Assembly: GCF_900109035.1 (NCBI RefSeq) | Contig: NZ_FNYD01000002.1 | Location: forward strand, 124,001 to 188,000 | Length of the DNA stretch: 64,000 bases | Direction: 5' to 3' | DNA from: Cribrihabitans marinus | GTDB lineage: Bacteria > Pseudomonadota > Alphaproteobacteria > Rhodobacterales > Rhodobacteraceae | Shown: positions 25,487 through 35,597 of the stretch, piece after piece | How positions within the stretch are numbered: position 1 is the stretch's first letter | How the letters are laid out: every line of letters starts with the position of its first letter | Notes under the pieces: model-generated | Database searches by the model: none | What the model saw: the letters and a program-made list of their open reading frames with translations, nothing else | What the model was told of the DNA's origin: nothing | Position numbers and translations under genes: made by a program

Positions 25487-26505
25487 GCCTCGTCCTCCGT
25501 CAACGGGGTCAGAACGGCGGGTTCCGGGCGCGTTGCCGGGCGCCGGAAGGGGGCGGTCAGGGAATGGGCGATTAGATCGCCCAGAAACCGGTCGGGATCG
25601 GCCTGCGGCTTGCGCTGGATCAGCCGCCGCAGCTGCCAGGCGGACTGCCCGGCGATCAGCGCCAGTGTTGCGCAGAGCGCGTAGATGTGGCCGTGGGTCT
25701 TGATGAAATAGTGCCGGCGCGAGTCGAACCAGTAGCCCGGGGTGCGCGTCCAGCTCTTCATCCCGGTGCTGGCCGAGCCGACATGCACCACCGCGCAGTC
25801 CGGCAGGTAATGGGTGGTCCAGCCCGCGTCGAGTGCGCGGCGGCACAGGTCGGTTTCCTCGAAATAGAGAAAGAACGTCTCGTCGAACCCGCCCGTGGCC
25901 TCGATCACCTCGCGGCGGATCATCAGGCTGGCGCCGGCGGTCCAGTCGATGCGCGTCGCGCGTTGCGGCAGCGGGATCGCCACGATGGCCCGGCTGAGCA
26001 GGCGCGAGACCGGACCGAAGCGGATCGATCCCTCGAACTCGCTGGCGATCGACGGAAAGCGGAACGCGGTGCGGTGCGGGTCGTCATCCACCCCGCGCAC
26101 ACCGCTGCCGGCCAGCCCGGCCCGGGGATGGGCGATCAGGAAATCGCGCAGGTGCCGGATGGTGCCGGGGTCGGGCCAGGCATCGGAGTTGAGCAGGTAG
26201 TAGAAATCCGGCGCCGATCCGTCGGACATGCCGGCGCGGATCCCGAAATTCACGCCGGCGCCGAAGCCGCCGTTGCGGGTGCTGTCCAGAACCCGCAGCC
26301 GGCCGCCCCGGGTCCAGCCGCGCGCCTCGGCCTCGCGCTGCAGGATCGCCAGCGAGTCGTCGCCCGACCCGTTCTCGACCACCAACACCTCGCCCGGCAG
26401 TTCCGCCATCTCGCGCATTGCCGCCTCGGCCGCTTTCAGCGTCATCTCGGGCGTGCGGTAATTCAGGATGATGGTCAGGATGCGGGGCTCTTGCATGATG
26501 CTCAC
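25483..26505 (-). CDS. Family 2 glycosyltransferase between the PKS and NRPS genes
   Basis: The 340-residue protein resembles rhamnosyltransferase-like GT2 enzymes. It has the N-terminal ILTIILNYRTPEMTLKA strand, a DXD-like LLNSDAWPD and GGFDETFFLYFEETDLCRR, which forms the acceptor-side acidic cluster. A weak hydrophobic helix lies near the C-terminus. The GTG at 26505 overlaps the PKS stop (GTGA) and has GAGG 7 nt upstream; the ATG at 26496 is the alternative. Its stop overlaps the NRPS start. Being locked between the two megasynthase genes suggests that sugar transfer is part of the same pathway. Confidence 0.9.
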   Translation of the reverse strand: MSIMQEPRILTIILNYRTPEMTLKAAEAAMREMAELPGEVLVVENGSGDDSLAILQREAEARGWTRGGRLRVLDSTRNGGFGAGVNFGIRAGMSDGSAPDFYYLLNSDAWPDPGTIRHLRDFLIAHPRAGLAGSGVRGVDDDPHRTAFRFPSIASEFEGSIRFGPVSRLLSRAIVAIPLPQRATRIDWTAGASLMIRREVIEATGGFDETFFLYFEETDLCRRALDAGWTTHYLPDCAVVHVGSASTGMKSWTRTPGYWFDSRRHYFIKTHGHIYALCATLALIAGQSAWQLRRLIQRKPQADPDRFLGDLIAHSLTAPFRRPATRPEPAVLTPLTEDEA

Positions 26506-29500
26506 TCGGCCGCCTCGGCAACGGGCGGCGGAGACTGTGCCGCATCGATGCACGCCCTGAGCCGGTCGGCCAGAACCGAGACATTCGGCACCAGGACCAT
26601 GCTGTCGTGATCGCCCGGAACTTCGACCACCTGCGTGCGCGGCGCCCAGCGGGTCCAGTCGTTGTCGTCAAAGACATATTCGCGTTCGCGGCTGACCCAG
26701 TTGCCGCCCGACACTTTCCAGTGCCGGTCGAGCGGCGGGCGGAACAGCACCAGCGGCCCGTCCCAGGGCTGCAACCTGTAGGCGGCGACCGATTCGCGGA
26801 ACGCGGCCTCGACCCGGGCGTTGTTGAAGGCGGTCAGGGCGTTTTCGGCGTCCGGTCCGCGGCGCCTGGCGATCTCCCACGCCATGCGGTTGCGGGCCCA
26901 TTCACCCAGGTAGCCGGGGCCTTTCCTGCGCAATTCCTGCAGCTTTATCAGCGCCTTGTCGCCACGGCTGAGGGCCGGGCGCACGGGCAGCGGCGTGTCG
27001 AGCATGGCCAGCAGCGACACCTGTTCGCCCGACGCTTCCAGCTGCCGCGCCATCTCGTAGGCGGTGATGCCCCCGCCCGAGAACCCGCCCAGCAGGTATG
27101 GTCCCTGCGGCTGCACCTGGCGCAGCTCGGCGATATAGTCGGCCGCCGCGGCCTCGATCGTGCGATGCGGATCGTCCTGCCCGATCAGCCCGCGCGCCTG
27201 CAGCCCATAGACCGAGCGTTCGCGTCCCAGCATCAAGGCCAGGTGCCGCAGGTTCAGCACGTTGCCGAACATCCCGGCGACGATGAAGAACGGCGCGGCC
27301 TTGCTGTCGGCCGACTGGTGCAGCGGCACCACGTGGGTAAAGCCCGGCGCTTCGTCCGGGGTGTCGTCGCCGCCGGCGATGGGGCCGGTGCGCGCCTCGA
27401 TCCGGGTGGCGATGCCGGCGATGCTGGGCGCCTCGAACAACAACGAGATCGGGAACTCCACCCCGAACTCCCGGTTGATCTGTGCAAACAGGCGCACCGC
27501 GATCAGCGAGTGGCCCCCGAGGTCGAAGAAGCTGTCATGGACGCCGACCTGCGAGACGCCCAGCAACGCCTCGAAGAACCCGGCCAGCGTCTTCTCGATC
27601 TCGCCCTCCGGCGCGACATAGTCGGTGTCGAGGTCGGGCCGCTCGAAGCTCTGGCCGTCGCTCACCTGGGGCGCCGCGCTGCGTTGAGCCTGCCGGACCA
27701 GCGCGTCCAGGTCCATGGAACTGACCACCACCTGCGGCAGTCCGGCGGCCAGCGCACGGCGCAGCGCCTCGGCCCCCTCGTCGCGCCGGATGCCCTGGCT
27801 GATATTGTGGTGCAGCCGCTGCTCGTCCGGCGACAGCGGCGCGTCGCCGGTCCGGGCCACGAGACCCAGCGCGGCGGCATCACTGTCGGGACGGTCGGGA
27901 TCGGACAGGTCCAGCGCGCCTTGCAATCGCTGCATGCGGAACCCCTCGACCTCGACGCAGATCCGGCCCTGTGCGTCGGTCAGGGTCACGTCGAATGCGG
28001 CCTCGCCGCCGGTGTCGCCTTCGGCCAGCCGGACCCAGCTGCGGATCTCGGGCGGCAGCGGCACATGCACCTGAACCGCGCGGTAGGACACCGGAACCCA
28101 CAGCGTGCTGGCATCATAGCCCGGCGCAAGGCGGATCGCCCAGCCGGTGGCCAGGTCCATCAGCCCCGGATGCAGGACCGAACCGGTCGTCACGTCACCG
28201 CGGCAGGCATCGGGCAGGACAAGCCGCGCCAGACCTTCGCCCGCGCCGAATGCGGTGCTGCGCAGCACCTGCCAGCGCGGGCCGAAGCGCAGATGCGCCT
28301 CTTGCGGGGAGTGCAGCACCGTTCCGGGTGCCGCCTCGTCGCGGGTCGTGCAGCGTGCGGCGATCGCGGACAGGTCCAGCGGTTCTGGATCAGGTTGCCG
28401 CGTCGGGACCAGGCTGGCCTGCGCGTGCAGGACGTATCCGCCGGCGGCGGCGCTGTGCACCGTGAACCCGTATGTCTCGCCCGCCGGCTCCAGCCGGATG
28501 ACGCAATCGCGGCCGGCGTCGTCGGCGGGCATGGGACGGAAGAAATAGAGATCGCGGATCTCGAACCGCCCATTCTCGCCCTGCGCCCGCAGCGCCTGCG
28601 CGGCCAGGTCGAGATAGCCGGTACCTGGCATCAGCGCCGCGCCCGCCGCCGTGCGGTGATCGTCGAACACCCACCGGTCACCGGCCCGGAACTGCGAGAC
28701 GAACAGGCGATTGCCGTCGCGGTCGAAACCCGCCTCGTCCAGCAGCGGCATCGGGGATTCCGTCCGCTCGGTCGGCTGCGCGGCACCCAGCCGCGCCGCC
28801 TTGGCATCGGCCGCCATGCCGGCATCGGCCCACACGCCCCAATCCACCGCGACCACGCGAGTGGCCGCGTCGCTGCGCGCCTGGGCCCAGGCGTTGAGAT
28901 AGGCGTTGGCCGCGACATAATCGATCTGCCCCGCCGGGCGCGTCACCGTCGAGGAAGACGAGAACAGCACCATCAGCTCCAGCATCCCGTCGGGAAAGAG
29001 CTGGTCCAGGACGCGCAATCCAGCGACCTTTGGCGCCAGCACCTGCTGGATCCCGGCCTCTGTCCGGGACAGGATCGGGCCGTCGTCGATATGACCGGCG
29101 GCGTGGATGAGGCCGGTGATCGCGCCGAACGCCTCTTCTGCCTGGCCCACGGCTGCGCGCATCTGCTCGATGTTGCAGACATCCGCCGCCACCGCCAGCA
29201 CCTGGCCCCGGTCACGGGCCTCCAGCTCTTGCAGGGCGCGGATCCGCCTTGCGGTCCGGTCGGCGGGGCTGTGGCGGGCGAGGTGGCGCGCCCAGTCCTG
29301 CCGCGGCGGCAGCGCCTCGCGCGACAGCAGGATGACATTCGCCCCGTGGCGTTCCATCAGGTCGGCGGCGAGGGTCAGGCCAATGCCGCCGAAGCCGCCG
29401 GTGATCAGATAGGTGCCGCCGTCGCGGAACGCGAGCGCATCGCCGTCCAGCGCGACCGGGCGGTAGGTCTGGCCGAACCGCTTGTCGCCGCGCAGGGCGG

Positions 29501-32500
29501 CCACCGTCTCGCCGGGTTCTGCCAGCAGGTCCCCGAGCAGGCGGTCGGTCAGCGTCGTCCCCGTTTCGGGCGGGTCGGCGCGCAGCCGCGACAGGATCCC
29601 GCCGGGCGCGGCGCGTGGCAGTTCGATGTCCAGGGTAGCGCAAGTCACACCGGGAAACTCGCGCGGGATGACCCCGGCCGGCCCTGCGATCATCGCCTTC
29701 TCGGGATAGGGAAGCCCCTCGCCGCGCACCTCGGCCGCTCCCGATGTCACGACGGTCAGGTGCACCCGCTCGGGCAGGTCGACCCCGCCCAGGGCCTGCG
29801 CCAGCCCGGTGAGGCTCAGAAAGCCCTGTTCCATATTGCGGTCGAAGAAACTTGCGCCCGGGCGGAAGGTCTCTTCGTCGGTGACCAGCCAGAAATGCCC
29901 GATCCGGTCGGGCAGGCGGTCGGCATCGGCCAGGGCGTGCAGCAGCTGGTCATAGCCGTGCCGCCCCTGTTCGGGGGCCAGCTGGAAAACGTCGTCGCCG
30001 AGCCGCGCAAAGGTGTCCCCGGCCAACACGCGCGTCACGCGGTGCCCGGCGCCCTGCAGTCGCCGGGCCACGGGCGCGGCGATGCCGGCAGTATCCTCAA
30101 AGATCAGCCAGGTCAGCGGCGCGACGGTGTCCAGCTCGGTTTCGACATCGATGTCGCACTCCGCCAGGCGCGGCCGCCAGGCCGGGCGCCAACCCCAGCG
30201 CGCCATGTCGTCCTCGCGCATCGGCGCGCTGCCGGTATCGGCAACCTGCGGCGTCCCGGGCTCGATGAAATACCGGCTGCTCTGGAAGGCATAGGTGGGC
30301 AGCGGCAGGCGATGGCGTCTTGCCGCGCCCCAGACCTGTGCCCAGTCGGCCTTTACGCCGCAGGCCCAGAGCCGGCCGATCACCCCCAGGAAACAGGCGT
30401 CGTCGGCCATGTCCTGATCGGGATGGCGCAGCGAGCTGAGCACCTGGCCGGGTTGAACCGCGTCGGCCAGCTGGGCCAGCGAACTCAACGCCTTGCCCGG
30501 CCCGACCTCGAGGAACACGCGGCCCGGTGTCTCGGCCAACGTGGCGATGCAGTCGGCGAACATCACCGTGTTGCGCAGATGCCCGACCCAATAGGCGGGA
30601 TCGGTCGCCTGCGCCTCGGTCAGCGGCTGGCCGGTCCGGTTCGAGATGACCGTGATTTGCGGCGGGTTCAGCGTAAGCGTGGCGAGGAAGTCGCCATAAT
30701 CCTTCAGGATCGGCTCCAGCATCCGGGAATGTGCCGCGATGTCGATCTGGATGCGCTGGTGGTCGATTTCGCGCGCCGCGAGCGTCTCGGCCAGCGCGTC
30801 CAGGGCATCGCGTGGCCCGCTGACCGCCGTCAGGCCGGGGGCGTTCACGCTGGCGATGTCCAACGCGTCGCCGATCAGCGCCTTGACCGCGTCCACCGGC
30901 AGCGACACCTGCAGCATCCCGCCCGCGGGTACCGTGTCGAAGAGCCGCCCGCGCAGCAGGACAAGGTCGATGCAATCCTCGAAGCGCATCACCCCGGCCA
31001 GGCAGGCGGCGGTGTTCTCGCCCATGGAATGCCCGACCAGTGCGGCGGGCCGCACGCCCCAGCTGATCCAGAGCTGTGCCAGGGCGTATTCGACGATCAT
31101 GATCAGCGGCAGTTGCACCGACGGTTTTTGCAAACGCCTGTCGGCCTCGGCCGGGTCGCCCTCGGGCAGCCAGATGGCGCGGATGTCATGGTCGAGCGAC
31201 TTCTGTAGATGCTCCAGCCCGCGATCCATCCACTCGGCAAAGACCGGCTCGGTCTCGTAGAGATCGCGGGCCATGCCGGCATATTGCGCACCGCCGCCGG
31301 GGAACATGAACACGGTCTCGGGCCGCTCGCCCAGCAGGTCATGGGTGAAGACCCGGCGCGGGTCTCCGCTGTCCAGCAGTTCCGCCGCCTCAAGCGCCGT
31401 TTCGGCCACCAGAACGCGGCGTTTCTCGAACCCGCGCCGACCTTCCTTCAACGTGTAGGCCACATCGGCCAGATCCACATCCGGATTGGCCCGCAGCCAG
31501 CCCGCCAGCGCCTGCGCGTTGCCGTCCAGCGCGGCGCGGGACCGGGCCGAGAGGCACAGCACGTGGAAGGGAAAATCGCTCTCCTCGGAGGCACCGCGAT
31601 CCGGCGCTTCCTCCAGAATCGCATGCGCATTGGTTCCCCCGACGCCCAGCGAGTTCACTGCCGCCCGTCGCGGGCCGTTGTGCGAGGTCCAGTCGCTCAA
31701 GCGGTCATTGACACGAAACGGGCTGGTCTCGAAATCGATGGTCGGGTTCGGCTTTTCAAATCCGAGCGAGGGCGGGATCTGCCGGTGGTGCAGGGCCAGC
31801 GCAGTCTTGATCAGCCCGGCCACCCCGGCCGCCGTATCGAGATGCCCGATATTGGTCTTGACCGAGCCCAGCTTGCAGAACCCCGTCGCGTCGGTGCCCT
31901 GCCGGAACGCCTGGGTCAGGGCCGAGACCTCGATGGGATCGCCCAGATAGGTGCCGGTGCCGTGGCATTCGATATAGCCGATGGTCTCGGGCGGTGTTCC
32001 GGCGTCGTCCAGCGCCTGGCGCACGGCCTGTGCCTGGCCGTCGACGCTGGGCGCCAGATACCCGGCCTTGGCGGCGCCGTCATTGTTGATAGCGCTGCCC
32101 TTGATGACCGCCCAGATATGGTCGCCATCGGCCTGCGCGTCCTCGAGCCGCCGCAGCGCCACCGCGCCTGCACCCGAGCCGAAGACGGTGCCCTGCGCCC
32201 GGTGGTCGAAGGCGTGGCAATGCCCGTCCGGCGACAGCACCTCGTTCTCACGATAGAGATAGCCGCGCCCCTGTGGCAGCTCGATGGTGGCACCACCGGC
32301 CAGCGCCAAGTCGCACGTGCCCTCGCGCAGCGCCTTGCAGGCATAGTGCACGGCCACCAGCGAGGTCGAACAGGCGGTCTGGATGCTGATCGACGGCCCT
32401 TTCAGGTCGAACACATGGCTGACGCGGGTGGAGAGGAAATCCTTGTCGTTGCCGGTATGGCGCAGCAGGAACATGCCCACATCGTCGACCAGCCCCGGGT

Positions 32501-32951
32501 TCGAGCAGATGTTGAAGTAGAAATAGCTGCCCATGCCGCAGCCGGCATAGACGCCGACGGGGCCGGGCAGGGTTTCGGGCGGGTGCCCGGCATCCTCCAT
32601 CGCCTGCCAGCAGACCTCGAGGAACTTGCGGTGCTGCGGGTCGAGGATCGCGGCCTCTTTCGGCGAGAACCCGAAGAACTCGGCATCGAACCGGTCGAAC
32701 CCGTCCAGCGGGGCGGCGGCAGGAACGTAGTCGGGATGGGACAGCAGGTCGGGGCGTTCGCCGGCGTCCAGAAGGGCCTGTTCGTCGAGCCGTTGGATGT
32801 ATTCGACACCATCGCGCAGGTTGTCCCAGAAGGCCGCCGTCGAGGAGGCGCCGGGCACGCAGAGCGACATCCCGACTATGGCGATATCGCCCGCGCCTGA
32901 CTGATTCCCTCGCGACGTCATACCTTGACCAACCGTTCCGCTCGCAGCCAT
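26502..32951 (-). CDS. Type I PKS: KS-AT-KR-DH-ACP-TE
   Basis: The 2149-residue single module appears active at every domain. The KS (about 22-450) has C194 in QTACSTS, then ECHGTGT and NIGH histidines. The AT (about 545-860) has S642 in GHSMGE; its substrate motif reads AAHS, which does not clearly separate malonyl from methylmalonyl. The KR (about 1180-1400) has GGFGGIG and Y1345. The DH (about 1415-1690) has H1432 and D1599. The carrier serine is S1815. The TE (about 1880-2130) has S1958 in GFSGGG and the late GDHD histidine. DH following KR is not the usual order. The ATG at 32951 is preferred (AAGGCGGG upstream), with 32921 and GTG 32990 possible. A TE here and none in the NRPS suggests that the PKS acts last. 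Confidence 0.93.
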   Translation of the reverse strand: MAASGTVGQGMTSRGNQSGAGDIAIVGMSLCVPGASSTAAFWDNLRDGVEYIQRLDEQALLDAGERPDLLSHPDYVPAAAPLDGFDRFDAEFFGFSPKEAAILDPQHRKFLEVCWQAMEDAGHPPETLPGPVGVYAGCGMGSYFYFNICSNPGLVDDVGMFLLRHTGNDKDFLSTRVSHVFDLKGPSISIQTACSTSLVAVHYACKALREGTCDLALAGGATIELPQGRGYLYRENEVLSPDGHCHAFDHRAQGTVFGSGAGAVALRRLEDAQADGDHIWAVIKGSAINNDGAAKAGYLAPSVDGQAQAVRQALDDAGTPPETIGYIECHGTGTYLGDPIEVSALTQAFRQGTDATGFCKLGSVKTNIGHLDTAAGVAGLIKTALALHHRQIPPSLGFEKPNPTIDFETSPFRVNDRLSDWTSHNGPRRAAVNSLGVGGTNAHAILEEAPDRGASEESDFPFHVLCLSARSRAALDGNAQALAGWLRANPDVDLADVAYTLKEGRRGFEKRRVLVAETALEAAELLDSGDPRRVFTHDLLGERPETVFMFPGGGAQYAGMARDLYETEPVFAEWMDRGLEHLQKSLDHDIRAIWLPEGDPAEADRRLQKPSVQLPLIMIVEYALAQLWISWGVRPAALVGHSMGENTAACLAGVMRFEDCIDLVLLRGRLFDTVPAGGMLQVSLPVDAVKALIGDALDIASVNAPGLTAVSGPRDALDALAETLAAREIDHQRIQIDIAAHSRMLEPILKDYGDFLATLTLNPPQITVISNRTGQPLTEAQATDPAYWVGHLRNTVMFADCIATLAETPGRVFLEVGPGKALSSLAQLADAVQPGQVLSSLRHPDQDMADDACFLGVIGRLWACGVKADWAQVWGAARRHRLPLPTYAFQSSRYFIEPGTPQVADTGSAPMREDDMARWGWRPAWRPRLAECDIDVETELDTVAPLTWLIFEDTAGIAAPVARRLQGAGHRVTRVLAGDTFARLGDDVFQLAPEQGRHGYDQLLHALADADRLPDRIGHFWLVTDEETFRPGASFFDRNMEQGFLSLTGLAQALGGVDLPERVHLTVVTSGAAEVRGEGLPYPEKAMIAGPAGVIPREFPGVTCATLDIELPRAAPGGILSRLRADPPETGTTLTDRLLGDLLAEPGETVAALRGDKRFGQTYRPVALDGDALAFRDGGTYLITGGFGGIGLTLAADLMERHGANVILLSREALPPRQDWARHLARHSPADRTARRIRALQELEARDRGQVLAVAADVCNIEQMRAAVGQAEEAFGAITGLIHAAGHIDDGPILSRTEAGIQQVLAPKVAGLRVLDQLFPDGMLELMVLFSSSSTVTRPAGQIDYVAANAYLNAWAQARSDAATRVVAVDWGVWADAGMAADAKAARLGAAQPTERTESPMPLLDEAGFDRDGNRLFVSQFRAGDRWVFDDHRTAAGAALMPGTGYLDLAAQALRAQGENGRFEIRDLYFFRPMPADDAGRDCVIRLEPAGETYGFTVHSAAAGGYVLHAQASLVPTRQPDPEPLDLSAIAARCTTRDEAAPGTVLHSPQEAHLRFGPRWQVLRSTAFGAGEGLARLVLPDACRGDVTTGSVLHPGLMDLATGWAIRLAPGYDASTLWVPVSYRAVQVHVPLPPEIRSWVRLAEGDTGGEAAFDVTLTDAQGRICVEVEGFRMQRLQGALDLSDPDRPDSDAAALGLVARTGDAPLSPDEQRLHHNISQGIRRDEGAEALRRALAAGLPQVVVSSMDLDALVRQAQRSAAPQVSDGQSFERPDLDTDYVAPEGEIEKTLAGFFEALLGVSQVGVHDSFFDLGGHSLIAVRLFAQINREFGVEFPISLLFEAPSIAGIATRIEARTGPIAGGDDTPDEAPGFTHVVPLHQSADSKAAPFFIVAGMFGNVLNLRHLALMLGRERSVYGLQARGLIGQDDPHRTIEAAAADYIAELRQVQPQGPYLLGGFSGGGITAYEMARQLEASGEQVSLLAMLDTPLPVRPALSRGDKALIKLQELRRKGPGYLGEWARNRMAWEIARRRGPDAENALTAFNNARVEAAFRESVAAYRLQPWDGPLVLFRPPLDRHWKVSGGNWVSREREYVFDDNDWTRWAPRTQVVEVPGDHDSMVLVPNVSVLADRLRACIDAAQSPPPVAEAAE

Positions 32952-33033
32952 ACCCGCCTTTGCCGCCTGCACCGTTGGCAATTCCGGCACAGGACGGGCG
33001 GGCCTCTACAAATGACACTTCCCCTCGGTGAAC

Positions 33034-33062
33034 AGACTAGCGGATTGTTTCGCGATCAACAA
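33034..33062 (-). promoter_or_regulatory. Candidate sigma70-type promoter of the PKS/NRPS operon
   Basis: On the minus strand TTGTTG (33062-33057) and TAGTCT (33039-33034) are separated by 17 nt, in an AT-enriched stretch about 85 nt upstream of the PKS start. The divergent-side gap upstream of Wzy has a similar TAGACT box (about 34684-34689), which hints at a shared promoter class. The rest of the 224-nt gap shows nothing else convincing. Confidence 0.4.
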
Positions 33063-33175
33063 AGCAAACCGCGAAAAACACGACCATGGCGTGCAGAGTC
33101 CGACAAAGCCACGGGCGTCGCGAAATTGTCCCGCCGTCTGAGACAATCGGCAGGCCGGCTCCCCATTGCAACGGA

Positions 33176-34642
33176 TCAGAGCAGGCTGCGAAGGTTGCGT
33201 TTCGGCTGCGCCCCGATGATCGGCCCGTCACCGAAACGCGGGTGGCCTGCACGGTGCATCTGCAGGTCCGGGTTCCGCAACCTCTCGACATGGCCCAGCA
33301 CCGCACCGGCGCACAGCCAGGTATAGTTGATAAGCGTGTCGTTGAGCAGCATGTCTGCAAGCGTGGCGGCCAGGATGATGACCACGGTGGCCGCGTGCGG
33401 GGAAATTTCGCCTTCTCGCATGCCCTGCATCTGCCGGCCAAGCAGCAGGATCGGAGCGGCCAGAAGGCCCATCTGAGCGATATAGCCGACCCATCCGAAC
33501 GTGCCGAAGACGATGATCCAGTTGCCGTCCGGAACGGTCAGGATGCCGCCGCCGCCCGGGTCCATGACCAGGTTCCGGCCCCAGCTGCCCCATCCGAACC
33601 AGGGTTTCTCATGCGCCCGGTCCAGCAGCAATTCCTCGTTCTCGACGCGAAAATACAGGGATTGCGCCCGTTCTTCGCTGATCGCGGCGGATTGCTCGAT
33701 GATCCTGTCCATCGGTATCAGCCCGTTATTGCGCAGCATCGGGTAGGTCACGGCCAGAACCGCGATCAGCACCGCCAGCCGGATCTTTGCCTTGTTTCCG
33801 AACAGCAGCACGAAGGGTGTCAGCACAGCGCCCAGAACGATCGACGCGAGGCTTTTGCAGGCCAGCACCACGAGCCCCAGGAAGACGGCCGCCATGGCCC
33901 AGGCCGACCGCGCCTTGTCTGTCGCCCGCCGCGCCAGCGCCGCCGCCGAGATCAGCGCCGTGGCCATGAACAGTGCGACCCACAGCCCGTGCTGCAGGAA
34001 CACGATGGGACGATAGCCATCTCCGCGGATCATCTGGGCAAAATCGTGCTGGAAGAAGCCGTAGATCCAGATGTTCAGAACCGGGCTGATCACCGTTTCC
34101 AGCAGCGCGGGGACCGAATAGATCAGCCCGCCGATGGCCAGCCCCAGCAAGAGTTCCCGCATGCCTCTATCCGTGCCCAGAAAGGCCCGCCCGAGGAAGA
34201 ACGGCAGCAGGACGATCAGCTGCGCGATCAGGACCGACAGCAGGTCCCGCAATCCCATGCCCGGCAGGGCGAAACGCACGATACGGATCGGCTCGGTGTT
34301 TTCGATGGCATGGAAGAGCAGGGGATCGCCGTTGGTCAGAACCGTCGCCACCGCCCCCAGCAGGAAGGTGATCAGCAGCAACCGCACCAGCCACGACCGC
34401 GACCAGAGCGCGACCGGCCTGCGCGCAACGAAGAGACATGCCAGGAAGGCGCTGACGCTGGCGATGGAATGCTTGTTCATCGACGGGAACAGCGGCGGGT
34501 CGAACTCAGCCACCGGCGGCAGCAGCAGGTAGCCGCCCAGCAGGCTCCAGATCAGCGCCCGTTCCAGCGTCAGCCGCAGGAACAGGAGCAACGTGACCAC
34601 CGGCCACAGCATCAGCATCAGGTAGGCTAGCGAATTGGGCAT
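33176..34642 (-). CDS. Wzy-type polysaccharide polymerase / O-antigen ligase family protein
   Basis: The 488-residue integral membrane protein has about 11-12 helices. It has one large periplasmic loop carrying the family hallmark HEKPWFGWGSWGRN, near residues 340-353. It would polymerise flipped repeat units at the periplasmic face. Together with Wzx, Wzz and the priming transferase it completes the inner-membrane part of a Wzx/Wzy pathway. It is transcribed in the same direction as the NRPS/PKS operon, 224 nt upstream of it, and divergently from the WecG-type gene. Confidence 0.9.
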   Translation of the reverse strand: MPNSLAYLMLMLWPVVTLLLFLRLTLERALIWSLLGGYLLLPPVAEFDPPLFPSMNKHSIASVSAFLACLFVARRPVALWSRSWLVRLLLITFLLGAVATVLTNGDPLLFHAIENTEPIRIVRFALPGMGLRDLLSVLIAQLIVLLPFFLGRAFLGTDRGMRELLLGLAIGGLIYSVPALLETVISPVLNIWIYGFFQHDFAQMIRGDGYRPIVFLQHGLWVALFMATALISAAALARRATDKARSAWAMAAVFLGLVVLACKSLASIVLGAVLTPFVLLFGNKAKIRLAVLIAVLAVTYPMLRNNGLIPMDRIIEQSAAISEERAQSLYFRVENEELLLDRAHEKPWFGWGSWGRNLVMDPGGGGILTVPDGNWIIVFGTFGWVGYIAQMGLLAAPILLLGRQMQGMREGEISPHAATVVIILAATLADMLLNDTLINYTWLCAGAVLGHVERLRNPDLQMHRAGHPRFGDGPIIGAQPKRNLRSLL

Positions 34643-34820
34643 CGGTTCGGCGTGGATCGCGGCAATGGCACAGAAGAACGACAGTCTAGCAACCGCCGCG
34701 GCTATTGTCGCCGTCTACAGCGCCATTGCGGCAATCAGAAGGCATGTTGCGCACCGGCTCTGGCGCCGCGGGGCAGGGTGGCCCTAGGATGATCGGAAGC
34801 TGTTCTTGGGGGAGATAACC

Positions 34821-35585
34821 GTGCGGTTCCAATTCGGCGCGCAGCACAGCATCACGGTCAACATGCCCGACCGCGACAGGTTGTTCGGCGAGATCCGCCG
34901 CCGGGTCCGGAACGGGCAGGGGTTCGCGCTGGCAACCCTGAACCTCGATCATCTGGTCAAGCTGTCGTCCGACCCGCGCTTTTGCGAGGTCTATGCCGGG
35001 CAGGACCTGGTGGTCGCGGATGGCCGGCCGATCGTCTGGCTGTCCCGCCTCGCGCGGCGGCCGGTCCGGGTGATCCCCGGCTCGGACCTGGTGCTGCCGC
35101 TGGCCGGGCTCGCGGCCGACGAGCAGGTGCCTGTCGCCCTGGTGGGCGGCAGCCGCGAGGCCCTGTCCGACGCGGCCCGCGCCCTGTGCGAGGCCGCGCC
35201 GGGACTGCGCATCGTCTACAGCCACGCGCCGGTTTATGGCTTCGATCCGGTGGGGGCCGAGGCGGACCGGATCCTGAACGACCTGCGCAAAGCCGGCGCG
35301 GGCCTGTGCTTTGTGGCGCTGGGCGCACCGAAGCAGGAGAGTTTTGCACTGCACGGTCGGCGGATCGCACCCGCGGTGGGCTTCGTGTCGGTGGGGGCGG
35401 GGCTGGATTTCCTCGGTGGCCACCAGGTCCGGGCGCCGCTCTGGATGCGTCGCATGGCCCTGGAGTGGCTGTGGCGGGCGGCGGGTGATCCGCGCCGGCT
35501 GGTGCCGCGATACCTGGCCTGTGCGGCTATCCTGCCGGGACAGATACGTGACGCGCTCAGGCTGCGCCGCTCAGGTGCGGAGTGA
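34821..35585 (+). CDS. WecG/TagA/CpsF family glycosyltransferase
   Basis: The 254-residue protein matches the GT26 family that transfers N-acetylmannosamine-type sugars to lipid-linked intermediates. Visible motifs are TLNLDHLVKLS, VVADGRPIVWLSRL, ALVGGS and CFVALGAPKQE. The GTG at 34821 is chosen because GGGGGAG lies 6-8 nt before it; an upstream TTG at 34806 would overlap that site. It is convergent with the oxidoreductase fusion, 12 nt apart. It would add a sugar early in repeat-unit assembly. Confidence 0.9.
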   Translation: MRFQFGAQHSITVNMPDRDRLFGEIRRRVRNGQGFALATLNLDHLVKLSSDPRFCEVYAGQDLVVADGRPIVWLSRLARRPVRVIPGSDLVLPLAGLAADEQVPVALVGGSREALSDAARALCEAAPGLRIVYSHAPVYGFDPVGAEADRILNDLRKAGAGLCFVALGAPKQESFALHGRRIAPAVGFVSVGAGLDFLGGHQVRAPLWMRRMALEWLWRAAGDPRRLVPRYLACAAILPGQIRDALRLRRSGAE

Positions 35586-35597
35586 CCCGGCGCGGGC

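Noticed and set aside
20900-32951. Classifying the NRPS/PKS operon as a classical siderophore cluster
   Set aside because: There is no TonB-dependent receptor, ABC importer, IucA/C-type synthetase or ornithine/lysine N-hydroxylase. A hydroxamate function remains possible only through the embedded monooxygenase.
33125-33147. ATTGTC...GACAAT inverted repeat as a terminator after Wzy
   Set aside because: Only 6 bp with an 11-nt loop and no T-tract; it may be chance.
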